64,000 nucleotides of DNA from an uncultured Marvinbryantia sp. (GTDB lineage Bacteria > Bacillota > Clostridia > Lachnospirales > Lachnospiraceae). Numbering within the stretch: position 1 is the stretch's first letter; each line of letters starts with the position of its first letter. Made by a program: the position numbers and the translations under genes. The DNA is taken from assembly GCF_905201705.1 (NCBI RefSeq), contig NZ_CAJKOX010000003.1, positions 1 through 64,000 on the forward strand, in the 5' to 3' direction. Shown piece by piece: positions 16,680 to 26,408 of this stretch. The notes beneath the pieces are model-generated. The model had not been told where the DNA came from. It saw nothing but the letters and a program-made list of their open reading frames with translations, and made no database searches.

Positions 16680-18878
16680 TCACGATATTTTGTTCAGCAT
16701 AAATACCTTAACCTCTTCCGGCTGCAGGAAATCCTTTACTGAAACATTTCCTTCCTGTACGCTCTTCTTCTCATCCGTCATGATATCAGTGATCTGCTGA
16801 TATCCTTCCATGGGAACAGACAATTCCACACACGCTGCTTTTTCATCATGATTAATAAGAAACAGGAATGCCTCATCTTTTCCTTCCAGTACACGTACCT
16901 CCACTAATTGTTCACTTCCCGGGCCGCACAGTTTTGCCTTTGGAGAATATTCCACTTTTTCCAGCAGCTTACAAAATACTTCGTTCGTATCGCCCGAATA
17001 GTTCCACATAGCATTTGCAAAAAACAAGGTACCGACATATGCTGTCTTTCCTTTCCCATAAGAATGCGCTATTGCCGCCGGTCTGCCATTCTCAAATTTA
17101 CCAAATACTTCCGCATTCTCACGGACTTTAATATGCTCGGCGATCACTTTTGCCACATTATGATATTCATGGTCTTCTATTACCAGATTCTGTTCATTGA
17201 TCACACAGTAATCGCTCTTAACATCCAGGCCGAATACCTCATCAAGACCACCCGCCGGGCAAACTTCTGCTCCCCATGCTTTGTCTGTAAAATATCCAAG
17301 CATACCGTCACTGATGATCTTTCCGCCGTTCTTCACATAAATACGCAGTGCCGCTGCCAGTTCCTGCGTGATGCTGATCCCATATGGTATCAGCAGAAGC
17401 TTATATTTTTCCAGTCCTCCCGCCAGTACCTTATCTGCATTTATAAAATCCGGCTGGATCAGATTCTGCATACAAAGCTTATAGCATCCCATGAATGCAA
17501 GGGAATCTTTATAAAATCTATTCTGCTTCCGGATCATGCAGCTTCCCGATGTTCCAAGAGACACCAGGCCTTCAATAAATATGCTGTCCATATTATAAAG
17601 AATTGCCGCCTCGCTCTCCGGAGCCATCGCATAGGCAAGCTTTGATTTATATTTACGGAAGACATCGGTAAACTCTTTCAGAGCATCACAGCGTTCTGTC
17701 CAGTCTCCATTTCGTTCTGTAAATCCGAGCGAGATCGTCTCTACCGTAGAAAGCTCCGGACGCCATCCCCAGAATATAACTCCTTTGGCACCTCTCGCGA
17801 TCTGTCCCCAGGTCTGACGCTTGATCGTCTTACCGGAGATCGGCAGTGAGAAGCAGAAGCTGTCTTCCGTCCGTTCCCCAACAAAAACAAACATCGGACC
17901 GGCGCCTGTACCTGTTTCTCCTATCCAGTATGGTCCATTATTTGTGACACTCCGCAGCAGATCACACACAAATGCTGTTATTTCCGGATTTACAGAATCG
18001 TACATGGAGCTGCCGATCATATCTGTTACATCTGCCAGTTTAAAATGATCATTCGATGTAACGACCGGATGTCCCGTCTCGTAAATTGCGGTATGTACTA
18101 CCGTATAGCGGTCTTTATCATACTTCTTTATCGTCTCGCTTAAAAATTTCATGGCATCTGCCTGTGCATCTGCGCGGAAATGCTTCCAGTCCAGCCAATC
18201 CGTATACATTCCAACTGATTTCGGCGGCTGTACCTGCAACCAGTTCTGATATTGTCTTGTCCATACCTCATTTAAGCTTTCCAGCGTCCCATACTTCTTT
18301 ACCAGCCATTTCCGGAATTTTTCTTTTGTATGATCACAATAGCAGTAGACCAGTTCTCTCCAGTCATTCTGATAGTATTGCTGCGACGGTTCTTCTGTAG
18401 GTTCATGCCAGATATCAAATGCAATAATATCTGCATTTCCTTTATAGTGTTCTGTAATTGCCTTCAAGAAGCTGGCAATAGCGCCCCTGTGCGGTTCGCT
18501 GTCCAGGCAAAGTCCCGGCCATCCGCCTGTCGCCGCATCCGCCTGCTGATGCGGTGTCCATACATTGCCTCCGGCAGAAACATATCTGCTGTCCGGATAT
18601 TTCTCGTATACCCATTCCGGTGCGCAGACAAGATACATCGTAAAGATCACCTTTAAACCATATTTCACAGCCGCCGATATAATATTGTCGTAATATGTAA
18701 AATCAAATTCTCCTTCATTTGCTTCTATGGTTCCCCATGTAGCATGGACCCTGACCGTGTCCATGCCGCATTTTTGCATATTACTAAAGTCTTTTTCCCA
18801 GTTCTTATCCGTCCTGTCCCTGTAAGCGGAATATTTTGTTCCGATCGGAAATATTTCCTGCAATTTCATTTTATCCAT
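16680..18878 (-). CDS. GH42-like beta-galactosidase family glycoside hydrolase
   Basis: A 732-residue intracellular glycosidase (no signal peptide). A TIM barrel covers about residues 10-400, with HATWGTIEANEGEFDF near 45 and GRTED-like surroundings; a trimerisation-like Rossmann domain follows (LLIPYGISITQEL near 490, GGKIISDG near 515), then a small C-terminal beta domain, the usual GH42 order. The expected acid/base is Glu159 in FDIWHEP and the nucleophile Glu321 in WIGETGTG. The usual Asn before the acid/base is His158 here, which is unusual for clan GH-A. Start ATG behind AAAGGAGAAGC. Substrate is probably a beta-linked oligosaccharide imported by the operon's transporter. Confidence 0.85.
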   Translation of the reverse strand: MDKMKLQEIFPIGTKYSAYRDRTDKNWEKDFSNMQKCGMDTVRVHATWGTIEANEGEFDFTYYDNIISAAVKYGLKVIFTMYLVCAPEWVYEKYPDSRYVSAGGNVWTPHQQADAATGGWPGLCLDSEPHRGAIASFLKAITEHYKGNADIIAFDIWHEPTEEPSQQYYQNDWRELVYCYCDHTKEKFRKWLVKKYGTLESLNEVWTRQYQNWLQVQPPKSVGMYTDWLDWKHFRADAQADAMKFLSETIKKYDKDRYTVVHTAIYETGHPVVTSNDHFKLADVTDMIGSSMYDSVNPEITAFVCDLLRSVTNNGPYWIGETGTGAGPMFVFVGERTEDSFCFSLPISGKTIKRQTWGQIARGAKGVIFWGWRPELSTVETISLGFTERNGDWTERCDALKEFTDVFRKYKSKLAYAMAPESEAAILYNMDSIFIEGLVSLGTSGSCMIRKQNRFYKDSLAFMGCYKLCMQNLIQPDFINADKVLAGGLEKYKLLLIPYGISITQELAAALRIYVKNGGKIISDGMLGYFTDKAWGAEVCPAGGLDEVFGLDVKSDYCVINEQNLVIEDHEYHNVAKVIAEHIKVRENAEVFGKFENGRPAAIAHSYGKGKTAYVGTLFFANAMWNYSGDTNEVFCKLLEKVEYSPKAKLCGPGSEQLVEVRVLEGKDEAFLFLINHDEKAACVELSVPMEGYQQITDIMTDEKKSVQEGNVSVKDFLQPEEVKVFMLNKIS

Positions 18879-18890
18879 GCTGCTTCTCCT

Positions 18891-19016
18891 TTACTTTATC
18901 TGACATATACGAAATGGCCTGCCCTTTCCATTACGGATCCTGATCGTTTTCTCTTCTCCAGGCAAAAGATCAAAATAATTATCCGAGCATTCCATATGAT
19001 CCGGTATATACACTCC
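18891..19016 (-). pseudogene. Remnant of a beta-mannosidase C-terminus (42 codons)
   Basis: In the gap between the SorC gene and the GH42 gene an open frame ending in TAA at 18891 encodes 41 residues including CSDNYFDLLPGEEKTIRI. This is the typical end of a GH2 beta-mannosidase and parallels FSDNCFDLSPGQTKTVYV in the intact-looking C-terminus of the gene at 23136-25637. An in-frame TAG precedes it, and there is no start codon or ribosome site, so it is a gene scar left by deletion of a second beta-mannosidase. Confidence 0.75.
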
Positions 19017-19033
19017 CTATATTGTTTCTCCGG

Positions 19034-19987
19034 CTACATTTTTATCTCTTCCAGCAATACGTCCGCAGTTTTCTCATCGATCAATAGTATATTGGCATAC
19101 CCGGCATGCAAAATTGCCTTTAGCGGTTCTAATCTCTGTTTTCCAAGAATTACTGCGATCCGGTAATCACATCGCTGAAGCTGCTGAAATGAAATAGCCA
19201 TCGTCCTGTCATCCAGTGTTTCTGATACACACTGCCCATCCTTATTAATAAATCGTGTGCAGACCTCTCCAACCGCACCTTCCGAGATCAGTGTTTTAAT
19301 CTCCTTTTCTGTAATAAACCCTGATTTAACCAGTGAGCTTTCCATGCTGCATTGTCCCACAGTAAAGACTGCAACATTAATATTATCCAGCATCTTCACG
19401 ACCTGACTGATACACTGTTCCTGGAAAAAAATCTCCTTATATTGTTTACTTTCCACAATTGCAGGAACCATCATTGCATACACATTTGCCTTGTAAACAT
19501 CTGCAAAATTTTTAGAAATTTCATCGGCATACGTCCGTTTCTGGTTTTGGGTCACACCTCCGCAGATCTGTACGACCTTCACATTTTTAAGAGATTTATC
19601 TGTCCGCAGATATCTTGAACAATCATAGATCGTCTTACCCCAGGCAACGCCTATCACATCTCCATCTTTCAAAATACTGTTCAGAAGAGAGCCAAGCTTC
19701 TCCCCCAACTGCTGTGTATACGGATAAGTATCCTGCTGATAGCTGCTCTTATCGTCGGCAATGACTACCTTGTCCAGATGGAAATGCCGTTTGAGGATTC
19801 TTTCCTTCTCATTCTCCATCAGCCATATATTATTGCTTCTGAATTCAATCAATTTCTCTTTTCTTGCTTCGACCAGCAATTTGGATACATAGGAACGTGA
19901 AATTTTTAGTTCCGACGCAATCTCATTCTGATTTTTATCTTCAAAATAGTATAAACGCGCCACTGCAATCTTTAAATTTTCTTTCAT
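19034..19987 (-). CDS. SorC/DeoR family sugar-responsive regulator
   Basis: A 317-residue regulator with an N-terminal HTH (IAVARLYYFEDKNQNEIASEL then SRSYVSKLLVEARKE, residues 6-42) and a large C-terminal sugar-phosphate-binding domain (GVAWGKTIYDCSRYL near 125, QICGGVTQN near 153, GEVCTRFINKDG near 247). SorC proteins bind phosphorylated sugar effectors. It lies inside the operon it probably controls, 9 bp after a permease gene; the inverted repeats at 26223-26238 and 26409-26424 flanking the operon promoter are candidate binding sites (inference). Confidence 0.9.
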   Translation of the reverse strand: MKENLKIAVARLYYFEDKNQNEIASELKISRSYVSKLLVEARKEKLIEFRSNNIWLMENEKERILKRHFHLDKVVIADDKSSYQQDTYPYTQQLGEKLGSLLNSILKDGDVIGVAWGKTIYDCSRYLRTDKSLKNVKVVQICGGVTQNQKRTYADEISKNFADVYKANVYAMMVPAIVESKQYKEIFFQEQCISQVVKMLDNINVAVFTVGQCSMESSLVKSGFITEKEIKTLISEGAVGEVCTRFINKDGQCVSETLDDRTMAISFQQLQRCDYRIAVILGKQRLEPLKAILHAGYANILLIDEKTADVLLEEIKM

Positions 19988-19996
19988 TGTTATCCT

Positions 19997-20839
19997 CTAT
20001 CCTTTCACAGCACCTGCAACCATGCCCTCCATAATCTTTTTATGAAAAATAAAGTACACGATAACGACGGGCAAAGTTGCGATCGCCAGCCCGGCCATCA
20101 TGGGAGTATAATCTACAGAATACTGTCCGGTAAAATAGGTCAATGCTATCGGCAATGTTTTTAATTCCGGCTTTCCCATCAGGACAAGAGAAAACGGAAA
20201 TTCATTCCAGGCATCCAGAAAGCTCAGTATGGTAATCGTTGATAAAATCGGTTTTGAGATCGGCAGAAAGATCCGGAAAAAAACATCATGGGTATTTCCA
20301 CCGTCAATAATCGCAGCCTCCTCCAGTTCCCTTGGTATTGTCGATGCATAAGTGGTCATCAGAAAAATTGCCTTCGGCAAACCAAATGCTGCATAAATCA
20401 AAGCCAGAACAAACCGGTTGTTATTTAACGAAAATGTTTTTAGTTCAATAAATACCGGAACCAGAAGACTATGCACCGGGATCAGCATTCCCATCAAAAA
20501 CATCGTATAGAGAAGTTTTTTCCCTTTAAAAACGTACCTTCCAAATATTGTTCCAGCCAAAAAAGCAATAAGCAATAAAACGACTACTGCCGTTACACTG
20601 ACCAGCACACTGTTTACAAATGCTGTATCCATTCTTCCTGTCTTCACCGCTGTCTGATAATTTTCAAAATGAAGCTGTGTCGGAAGCGAAAGAAGATTTC
20701 GCTTAAACTCCGATTCTTCTTTCAGAGAAGAATAAAGCATCCATACAACCGGAAACAGACAAAAAAGAGAAAATGCGCTGATTATCACATTTACAAGCAG
20801 TGAGCCGAGTTTTTTTAATCCAGATTCTATTTTACTCAT
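19997..20839 (-). CDS. Carbohydrate ABC transporter permease (MalG/UgpE type)
   Basis: Inner-membrane subunit of a CUT1 sugar importer, 280 residues with six hydrophobic helices. The ATPase-docking EAA loop is visible as ELEEAAIIDGGNTHDVFFRIFLPISKP (about residue 190). I chose ATG 20839, which overlaps the upstream stop by 8 bp; a TTG at 20860 is less likely. No ATPase gene is in the operon, so a shared MsmK-type ATPase encoded elsewhere must energise it. Confidence 0.92.
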   Translation of the reverse strand: MSKIESGLKKLGSLLVNVIISAFSLFCLFPVVWMLYSSLKEESEFKRNLLSLPTQLHFENYQTAVKTGRMDTAFVNSVLVSVTAVVVLLLIAFLAGTIFGRYVFKGKKLLYTMFLMGMLIPVHSLLVPVFIELKTFSLNNNRFVLALIYAAFGLPKAIFLMTTYASTIPRELEEAAIIDGGNTHDVFFRIFLPISKPILSTITILSFLDAWNEFPFSLVLMGKPELKTLPIALTYFTGQYSVDYTPMMAGLAIATLPVVIVYFIFHKKIMEGMVAGAVKG

Positions 20840-21740
20840 ATCTCTTTTTACCCTTTCCAAAAATTATATTAACCAGCAGCACCAACACAAGACTTGTCAG
20901 CATGATCCCAACAGATATTGTCGAGCCATATCCAAACTTCTGTTTTATAAAAGATGTTTTATACGCGTACATCGCGCCGACCATAGAAGCATTTCCTGGA
21001 CCGCCGCCTGTAATAATGTAAATATGCTCAAACAGTTTCATACAGCCTGATACCGCAAGAATAATAGATATTTTTACCGTATCGAGAACCAGCGGCCAGG
21101 TAATATAAAGCGTCCTTTGAATGCCATTGGCACCGTCAAGTACAGCACTTTCAATAATTTCCTCCGAAATATTTTTCATGGCGCCTACAAGCATAACAAC
21201 ATACATACCGATCCACTGCCAGACAATGGGAACCGTAATCGATCTCATTACAATATCCGGATCATCCAGCCATGCCTGTATCAGCTCTTCATGGCCAATT
21301 AATTTTAAGAAAAAATTTAACAGACCGTAATCTGCGTTATAAATAATTTTCCATAAGAATCCAACTACAACCGGCGCCAGAATCACCGGCATAAAGATAG
21401 CAAATTGATGGAACGCTTTCCCCTTCAGCATTTTTGTACATAACAGAGAGGAAATAACAAAAGCTATTCCCACCTGGAGAACCACGCAGAAAAATGCCAG
21501 AATTAAATTGTTCCAGATCGCCTTGGCAAATACTCCGTCCTGCAGCAACCGGATATAGTTTGTTATTCCGATAAATTTCATAGTCTTCCCGCCGGACCAG
21601 TTGAAAAATGAATAATATATTGCCATAACAACCGGTATCAAATTGAATATCAAAAATAATGCAACACTCGGGAACATATATAGAAACAATATTTTTCGTT
21701 TGGGAACCAATGCTTTACTTTGCTCCAATTCCAATACCAC
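20832..21740 (-). CDS. Carbohydrate ABC transporter permease (MalF/UgpA type)
   Basis: Partner membrane subunit with six helices and an EAA loop (EEIIESAVLDGANGIQRTLYITWPL near residue 195). The exact start is uncertain: the ribosome-like AAAGGTGG overlaps GTG 21740, and TTG at 21728 has better spacing. Either gives the same mature membrane core. It overlaps the MalG-type gene by 8 bp. Confidence 0.9.
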   Translation of the reverse strand: MVLELEQSKALVPKRKILFLYMFPSVALFLIFNLIPVVMAIYYSFFNWSGGKTMKFIGITNYIRLLQDGVFAKAIWNNLILAFFCVVLQVGIAFVISSLLCTKMLKGKAFHQFAIFMPVILAPVVVGFLWKIIYNADYGLLNFFLKLIGHEELIQAWLDDPDIVMRSITVPIVWQWIGMYVVMLVGAMKNISEEIIESAVLDGANGIQRTLYITWPLVLDTVKISIILAVSGCMKLFEHIYIITGGGPGNASMVGAMYAYKTSFIKQKFGYGSTISVGIMLTSLVLVLLVNIIFGKGKKRYE

Positions 21741-21752
21741 CTTTCATTTAAA

Positions 21753-21780
21753 AATAAGGTTGTCCGAAGACAACCCTATT
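21753..21780 (-). terminator. UUCG-capped intercistronic hairpin after the binding-protein gene
   Basis: On the minus strand aatagggttgtc and gacaaccttatt form a 12-bp stem with one mismatch around the stable tetraloop ttcg, followed by TTTTTAAA. It sits between the substrate-binding protein gene and the first permease gene, a classic place for partial termination or mRNA stabilisation that keeps binding protein in excess. Confidence 0.7.
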
Positions 21781-21788
21781 TGTACTGC

Positions 21789-23117
21789 TTATTCTAAAGT
21801 CATCTCATATTCATCCTGCACATTTCCGCCCCACTCTTCAGCAGAGATCTCTCCCAGTAAAAGTTCCTGGAAACCAACATTCATCGCGTCAATAACAGAA
21901 GTATCAAAATGGCAGTCATACTGTTGTGAATTCGTAATCGTTTCCTTTAAAGCAACATATTCTGCTACCAGCGGAGAAATCTGGCCGTAATCATAATCAA
22001 CACTCATTCCTCCAAAATCTCCTTTTTCAGCCAGGTCCATACACCACTGTTCATCCGAAATATACTTGATAAAAATACGTGCCGCCTCTTTTTTCGCACC
22101 TGTCAGCTTTGCATTATATGCCTGTCCCCATCCAGCTCCGCCCGGAATTGTGGTTCCTGCTCCTAATCCGCCTTCGAAAGCCGGAAATACTGCTACACCA
22201 GATTTCTCAACCACGCTCTGATCCTCACCTGCAGTTGCGATCAGCGTTCCAAATGTCCAGCTTCCATCTACATAAGATGCATACTCTCCTCTCAGATACG
22301 GCGGCATTACTTCAAACTGGTCAAGACTATTCATATTTTCATTCATAAATTGTGATAATTCTGCCATTTTTTCTACGCCCTGCAGCATATTAGCATCCAG
22401 GAATCCATCGCCGGTCCCATTCATGATATCTGAATACCAGCTATCCCCTGCTCCGCGATATCCAAGCGCGCCAAATACACAGGAATTTGCTACCCACTGT
22501 CCGCTGTTGCCCATGCCGAGCGGCACATATCCTGCCTCCTGCAATTTCGTAAAGCAGTCGATTAATTCATCCCAGGTCTGCGGGAAGGTATCATAGCCGA
22601 CGGAGCTGTAAATTTCTTTATTATATATGATTAACGAGCAGGAAAGATTCTGGAATGGAGCTCCATAATAATGCCCGTCATATTCCATATCGAAAAGAAT
22701 ATTGTTTGTAAATCCGCTTGCCCACTCTTCATCTGCCTCCAGGAACTCATCGATCGTTCCAAGCTGTCCGTTTGCCACCATATTCGGGATCCAGGAACCT
22801 TTTACATTAAAAACATCCGGAAGAGAATCTGACGCCATATAAGTCATCATGATCGTCTGATAATCATCGTGAACAGAACCATCATAGTTGATCGTGATAT
22901 TCGGATAGTCCTCTTTCAATCTTTCCAGTGCATTATTCAATGCATAAGACTTTGCATCCGTTGTGCTGTCCAGCGACCACATCATTGCCACATCTAATGT
23001 AACCTCTTCCGTGAACCCGGTTTCCTGCTGCGCTTCTGTCAGTCCTTCTTCTGCATACACTGCAGCCGGCGAACATGCTAATAATACAGACAATAAAACA
23101 GCTATTTTCTTTTTCAT
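21789..23117 (-). CDS. Extracellular solute-binding protein for carbohydrates (family 1)
   Basis: A 442-residue binding protein of the CUT1 importer. The N-terminus is a signal peptide (MKKKIAVLLSVLLACSPAAVYA; lipobox-like LLAC at residue 15). Typical family features follow: ITINYDGSVHDDYQT near residue 74, NVKGSWIPNMVANGQL near 100, and IPGGAGWGQAYNA near 335. Start ATG behind AAAGGAG. It would deliver a beta-mannoside or other beta-linked oligosaccharide for cleavage by the GH2 and GH42-like enzymes (inference from the operon). Confidence 0.9.
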   Translation of the reverse strand: MKKKIAVLLSVLLACSPAAVYAEEGLTEAQQETGFTEEVTLDVAMMWSLDSTTDAKSYALNNALERLKEDYPNITINYDGSVHDDYQTIMMTYMASDSLPDVFNVKGSWIPNMVANGQLGTIDEFLEADEEWASGFTNNILFDMEYDGHYYGAPFQNLSCSLIIYNKEIYSSVGYDTFPQTWDELIDCFTKLQEAGYVPLGMGNSGQWVANSCVFGALGYRGAGDSWYSDIMNGTGDGFLDANMLQGVEKMAELSQFMNENMNSLDQFEVMPPYLRGEYASYVDGSWTFGTLIATAGEDQSVVEKSGVAVFPAFEGGLGAGTTIPGGAGWGQAYNAKLTGAKKEAARIFIKYISDEQWCMDLAEKGDFGGMSVDYDYGQISPLVAEYVALKETITNSQQYDCHFDTSVIDAMNVGFQELLLGEISAEEWGGNVQDEYEMTLE

Positions 23118-23135
23118 AGTTTTCTCCTTTCGTTC

Positions 23136-25637
23136 TTACATCCCTATCGCGTTTAACGTTTGATAATATAATTCGTTTTTAAACTCATCTTCTGACATAT
23201 CTTTGCTTAAATCACATTTTTTCACATATACTGTTTTTGTCTGTCCTGGTGACAGATCAAAACAATTATCCGAAAAGATACCATCTGATTCTGTAAAATC
23301 CAACCGGATACATTTTGTGTATACCGATGTCTGCAGATTTATGACAAACCGTTCTTTTTCCTCTGATACAGAAAGCTCTATCTCCGGTTTCAGGAACTGA
23401 AAATGTTTGGGTTTCACAAAAAGGTATGTATCACTGCTGATAAGCTTCTCGTCCTCATCCACAAGCTCCATATCCAGATACAGCATATTTCGATTATCCT
23501 CATTTACTGCTTCTGTCATATCAATATCACAGATCAGCGACGAGCTGTTTTTTTCAATAGCAGCCTTTCTGCTTCTCTGCAGAACACAGGAACCGTCATT
23601 TTTCTTTAAGCTCCAGCGAATTTCTGCACTGACTTCCTCCTGCCCATCATGTATCACATATATTTCCGCTTTCTGATCCTTTCCGTCAGCCCATATCATG
23701 GTTTTCTGAAAAAATCGTTTTGCATAATAGTGCAGCATTTTCCAACGGTATTCATAGTCAATTCCCGACCACGTTGTTCCCGGGAAACAATCTACGATCT
23801 GCCAGTACAGGCTCCCCATGCATCTGGGCTTCTGTTTTCTGAACCAGCCCGTACCGTATTTAATTCCTTCTGCCTGCGCATACTGTGTCGCAAAAACATA
23901 TTCTTCAAAATTTTTCGGCGGCCGCACTTCCTGGAAAACATAGCTCATGATCTTCCCATTACCCATGTAGCAAAAATTATCGCTGCATTTCTGCATGAAA
24001 TCCATAACTTCAGAATTGGGCGTCATATCTTCCGGTTCCATATAATGTCTGAGTGTCTTAATATCCTGAAAAGATTCCAGACCGTATTCACTGACAAATC
24101 TTGCCTGACATTCCTTATAAAATGTATACGGCTTTGCCGGAAGGTACCAGACATACCAGCAGTGAACATCGCCTTTCTCATATCCATTGGGATCAGCATA
24201 TCCTCCCCCGCTTGAAGGAGTACTCGGCCAGAACAGACGATCCGGATCATATTTCTTTACTACGGAGGCCAGATATACTTCATACTGACGCAGATTGTCC
24301 ATCCGCAGTTTATAATTTAACCCTTCAAGATCATGTTCAAAATCATGAAACCATTCATTTTCATTGTTTCCACACCACAATATCACGGACGGATGATTTC
24401 TTATACGAATAACATTATCTTTCGTTTCTGCACAAATATTTTCTATAAATTCATCTGTTAAATGATACAAGGCACATGCAAACATTAAATCCTGCCAGAC
24501 AAGGATCCCATATTCATCACACAGGTCAAAAAATTCATCATCTGGATAAACTGCTCCTCCCCAGACGCGAATGCAATTATAATTGGCTTCTGCGCAATAT
24601 TGAATGAGCTTCCGGTGGCGTTCTCCCCTGCATAAAGCCAGAAATTTATCCGGCGGGGTATAACATCCTCCCTTGGCAAAAACAGGAACATCATTGACAT
24701 AAAAAGCAAATGATTCGCCCCACTGATCCTTTTCACGCCTCACTTCCGCCTTACGCAATCCTATTCTCTGCGATTTCCGGTCAATCTCTGCAGACGCAGA
24801 CGTACTTTCTAATATAACATCAAGACGGTACAGCGGCTGATCGCCATAGCCGTTAGGCCACCACAGGCGTGGATCTTCCAACCGGATCGTCCATACTCCT
24901 TTTTCGCCTGTTATCTGCAGATCCGCTTCTGCTTCCAGAAGCTGATCCGGATTCCACAAATCAATATGGACCCGGCTCTCTTCCCTGTGGTACTTCTCAA
25001 GACATATTTCTACAGAAAGCTCTGCCTCTTTACCGGAGTGTTTTTGTCTTACATAGATATGATCTATTTTTTCCGCATCATATGCTTCCAGATACACATC
25101 TCTCCATATGCCGGAATCCGGCACACACGGCTCTGCATCCCAGCCAAACGAACTGTGTATTTTTCTGATTTGTGAAAATCCGTGCGGTGAGGCTGTATTC
25201 ATTTCCGGAATCGGATGTGCTTTATGCTGTTCTGCAATATACCGCACAGGAGAATAAAAAGTAATCCGAATTTCATTTTCACCCTTTTTCAGTCTGTTTT
25301 TCACATCAAACCGGTATGTACGGTGCATATTGTCGGTATTGGCAAGCAATTCCCCATTTATTTCTATCCTGGTAATAGTATCCAGACCTTCAAATACCAA
25401 AAACAGCCTTTCTTTTTCCAGCAGTTCTTCCCGCACATGGAACAGGGCAATATATTCATAATCATCCTCAGCCAGCCTGGAAAACTGTCTCTCGTTAAAC
25501 CTGTAATACGGATCTTTTATCAGATGATTATTCATCATATCCAGAAACAAACTTCCCGGCACCACAGCAGGATACCATTATTTCTCACCAACACGATGAA
25601 ATTTCCATTCGGCACACTCCAAATTTTGAATCACCAT
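23136..25637 (-). pseudogene. GH2 beta-mannosidase interrupted near its start by an in-frame TAA
   Basis: Hydrolyses terminal beta-mannose residues. The GH2 fold is clear: sugar-binding N-terminal domain, LWWPNGYGDQPLY, then the barrel with CIRVWGGAVYPDDEFFDLCDEYGILVWQD, acid/base Glu in GNNENEW and nucleophile Glu in RFVSEYGLES. A strong start lies at ATG 25637 behind GGGGGAG and gives MVIQNLECAEWKFHRVGEK, but the next codon is TAA (25578-25580); the frame then continues WYPAVVPGSLFLDM, which is how family members read. So one stop splits an otherwise full gene of 834 codons. Initiation at GTG 25565 lacks a ribosome site and the first strand of the domain. The stop may be a true nonsense mutation (from GAA, CAA or AAA) or a base error. 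Confidence 0.8.
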
Positions 25638-25655
25638 AGTACTCCCCCGACCGAA

Positions 25656-26204
25656 TCAGTCTTCTTCTATTGTCGTAAACCTTGTAATAGCCGGATCCGT
25701 ATAAACATCCGTCCCATCATCACTGTATGAAGAAAACTCAGAGACGATCGCTCCCTCCGGTCCAGCCTGGAACCAATGTTTTGTGTTCGGCGCCAAGGTA
25801 TACTGCTCACCCTTTTTCAGTACAATTTCATGCCAGACTGTATATACGTCATCTTTTCCCTGTGGGATCCTGGCTTTCGGATTTGCAGTCGGCTCTCCCG
25901 GAACATGAACATACACTTCTCCATACCGGCAGCGGAAGGTTTCTTCTTTTCCAGGATTTTCCGGGCTAAGCGGCGGATGCCTGTGCTCCGCACAGATCTG
26001 ACCCGGTAACATCGGAAGTTCTTTTGCGCAGCATCTTTTCGTGTTCACATACACATGCAGCATCAATCCTTCTTCATACGGATTATTCAGACCAAAATCT
26101 GTAACCTCCATTCTCTCCTCCTCTTCCGGAGTCAGATATAAGCCGGCCTTTCGCATAAGTTCCAGACCTTCTTCTTTAATTTTGTTATACTCACTGCGTT
26201 TCAT
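25656..26204 (-). CDS. D-lyxose/D-mannose ketol-isomerase family cupin
   Basis: A 182-residue cupin isomerase that interconverts D-lyxose and D-xylulose, and usually D-mannose and D-fructose, using a divalent metal. Metal ligands are visible as EHRHPP (near residue 84) and the later NTKHWFQAGPEG. I start it at ATG 26204 because of AAAGGAGGG; longer readings to 26333 would overlap the promoter. It is the first gene of the sugar operon, suggesting mannose released by the beta-mannosidase is isomerised (inference). Confidence 0.88.
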   Translation of the reverse strand: MKRSEYNKIKEEGLELMRKAGLYLTPEEEERMEVTDFGLNNPYEEGLMLHVYVNTKRCCAKELPMLPGQICAEHRHPPLSPENPGKEETFRCRYGEVYVHVPGEPTANPKARIPQGKDDVYTVWHEIVLKKGEQYTLAPNTKHWFQAGPEGAIVSEFSSYSDDGTDVYTDPAITRFTTIEED

Positions 26205-26222
26205 AATGCCCTCCTTTTCTTT

Positions 26223-26238
26223 AGTGTCATTTGACACT
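26223..26238. promoter_or_regulatory. Operator candidate O1, AGTGTCA-TT-TGACACT
   Basis: A perfect 7-bp inverted repeat with a 2-bp centre, 19 bp upstream of the isomerase start and downstream of the operon promoter. A second copy is at 26409-26424. The pair probably binds the SorC-type or a GntR-type regulator. Confidence 0.7.
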
Positions 26239-26301
26239 TCTATTTGAGATTTTTTGTTCACATTTGCGCATCCGTGATCAATTTTGTTAGTTGGTGATTT
26301 C

Positions 26302-26330
26302 ATGTTATCATATTTATTTTGCACTGTCAA
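26302..26330 (-). promoter_or_regulatory. Promoter of the 14-kb sugar operon
   Basis: TTGACA (26325-26330) and TAACAT (26302-26307) on the minus strand with a 17-bp spacer. Transcription would begin near 26295 and run through the isomerase to the FGGY kinase at 12298. Confidence 0.78.
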
Positions 26331-26408
26331 CACTATATTTTATATACTTTTTTGTGCATATTTCTTTCTTTAGGGCATTTTTTCAAGTGATATTTGCTAC
26401 TTAAGAGA

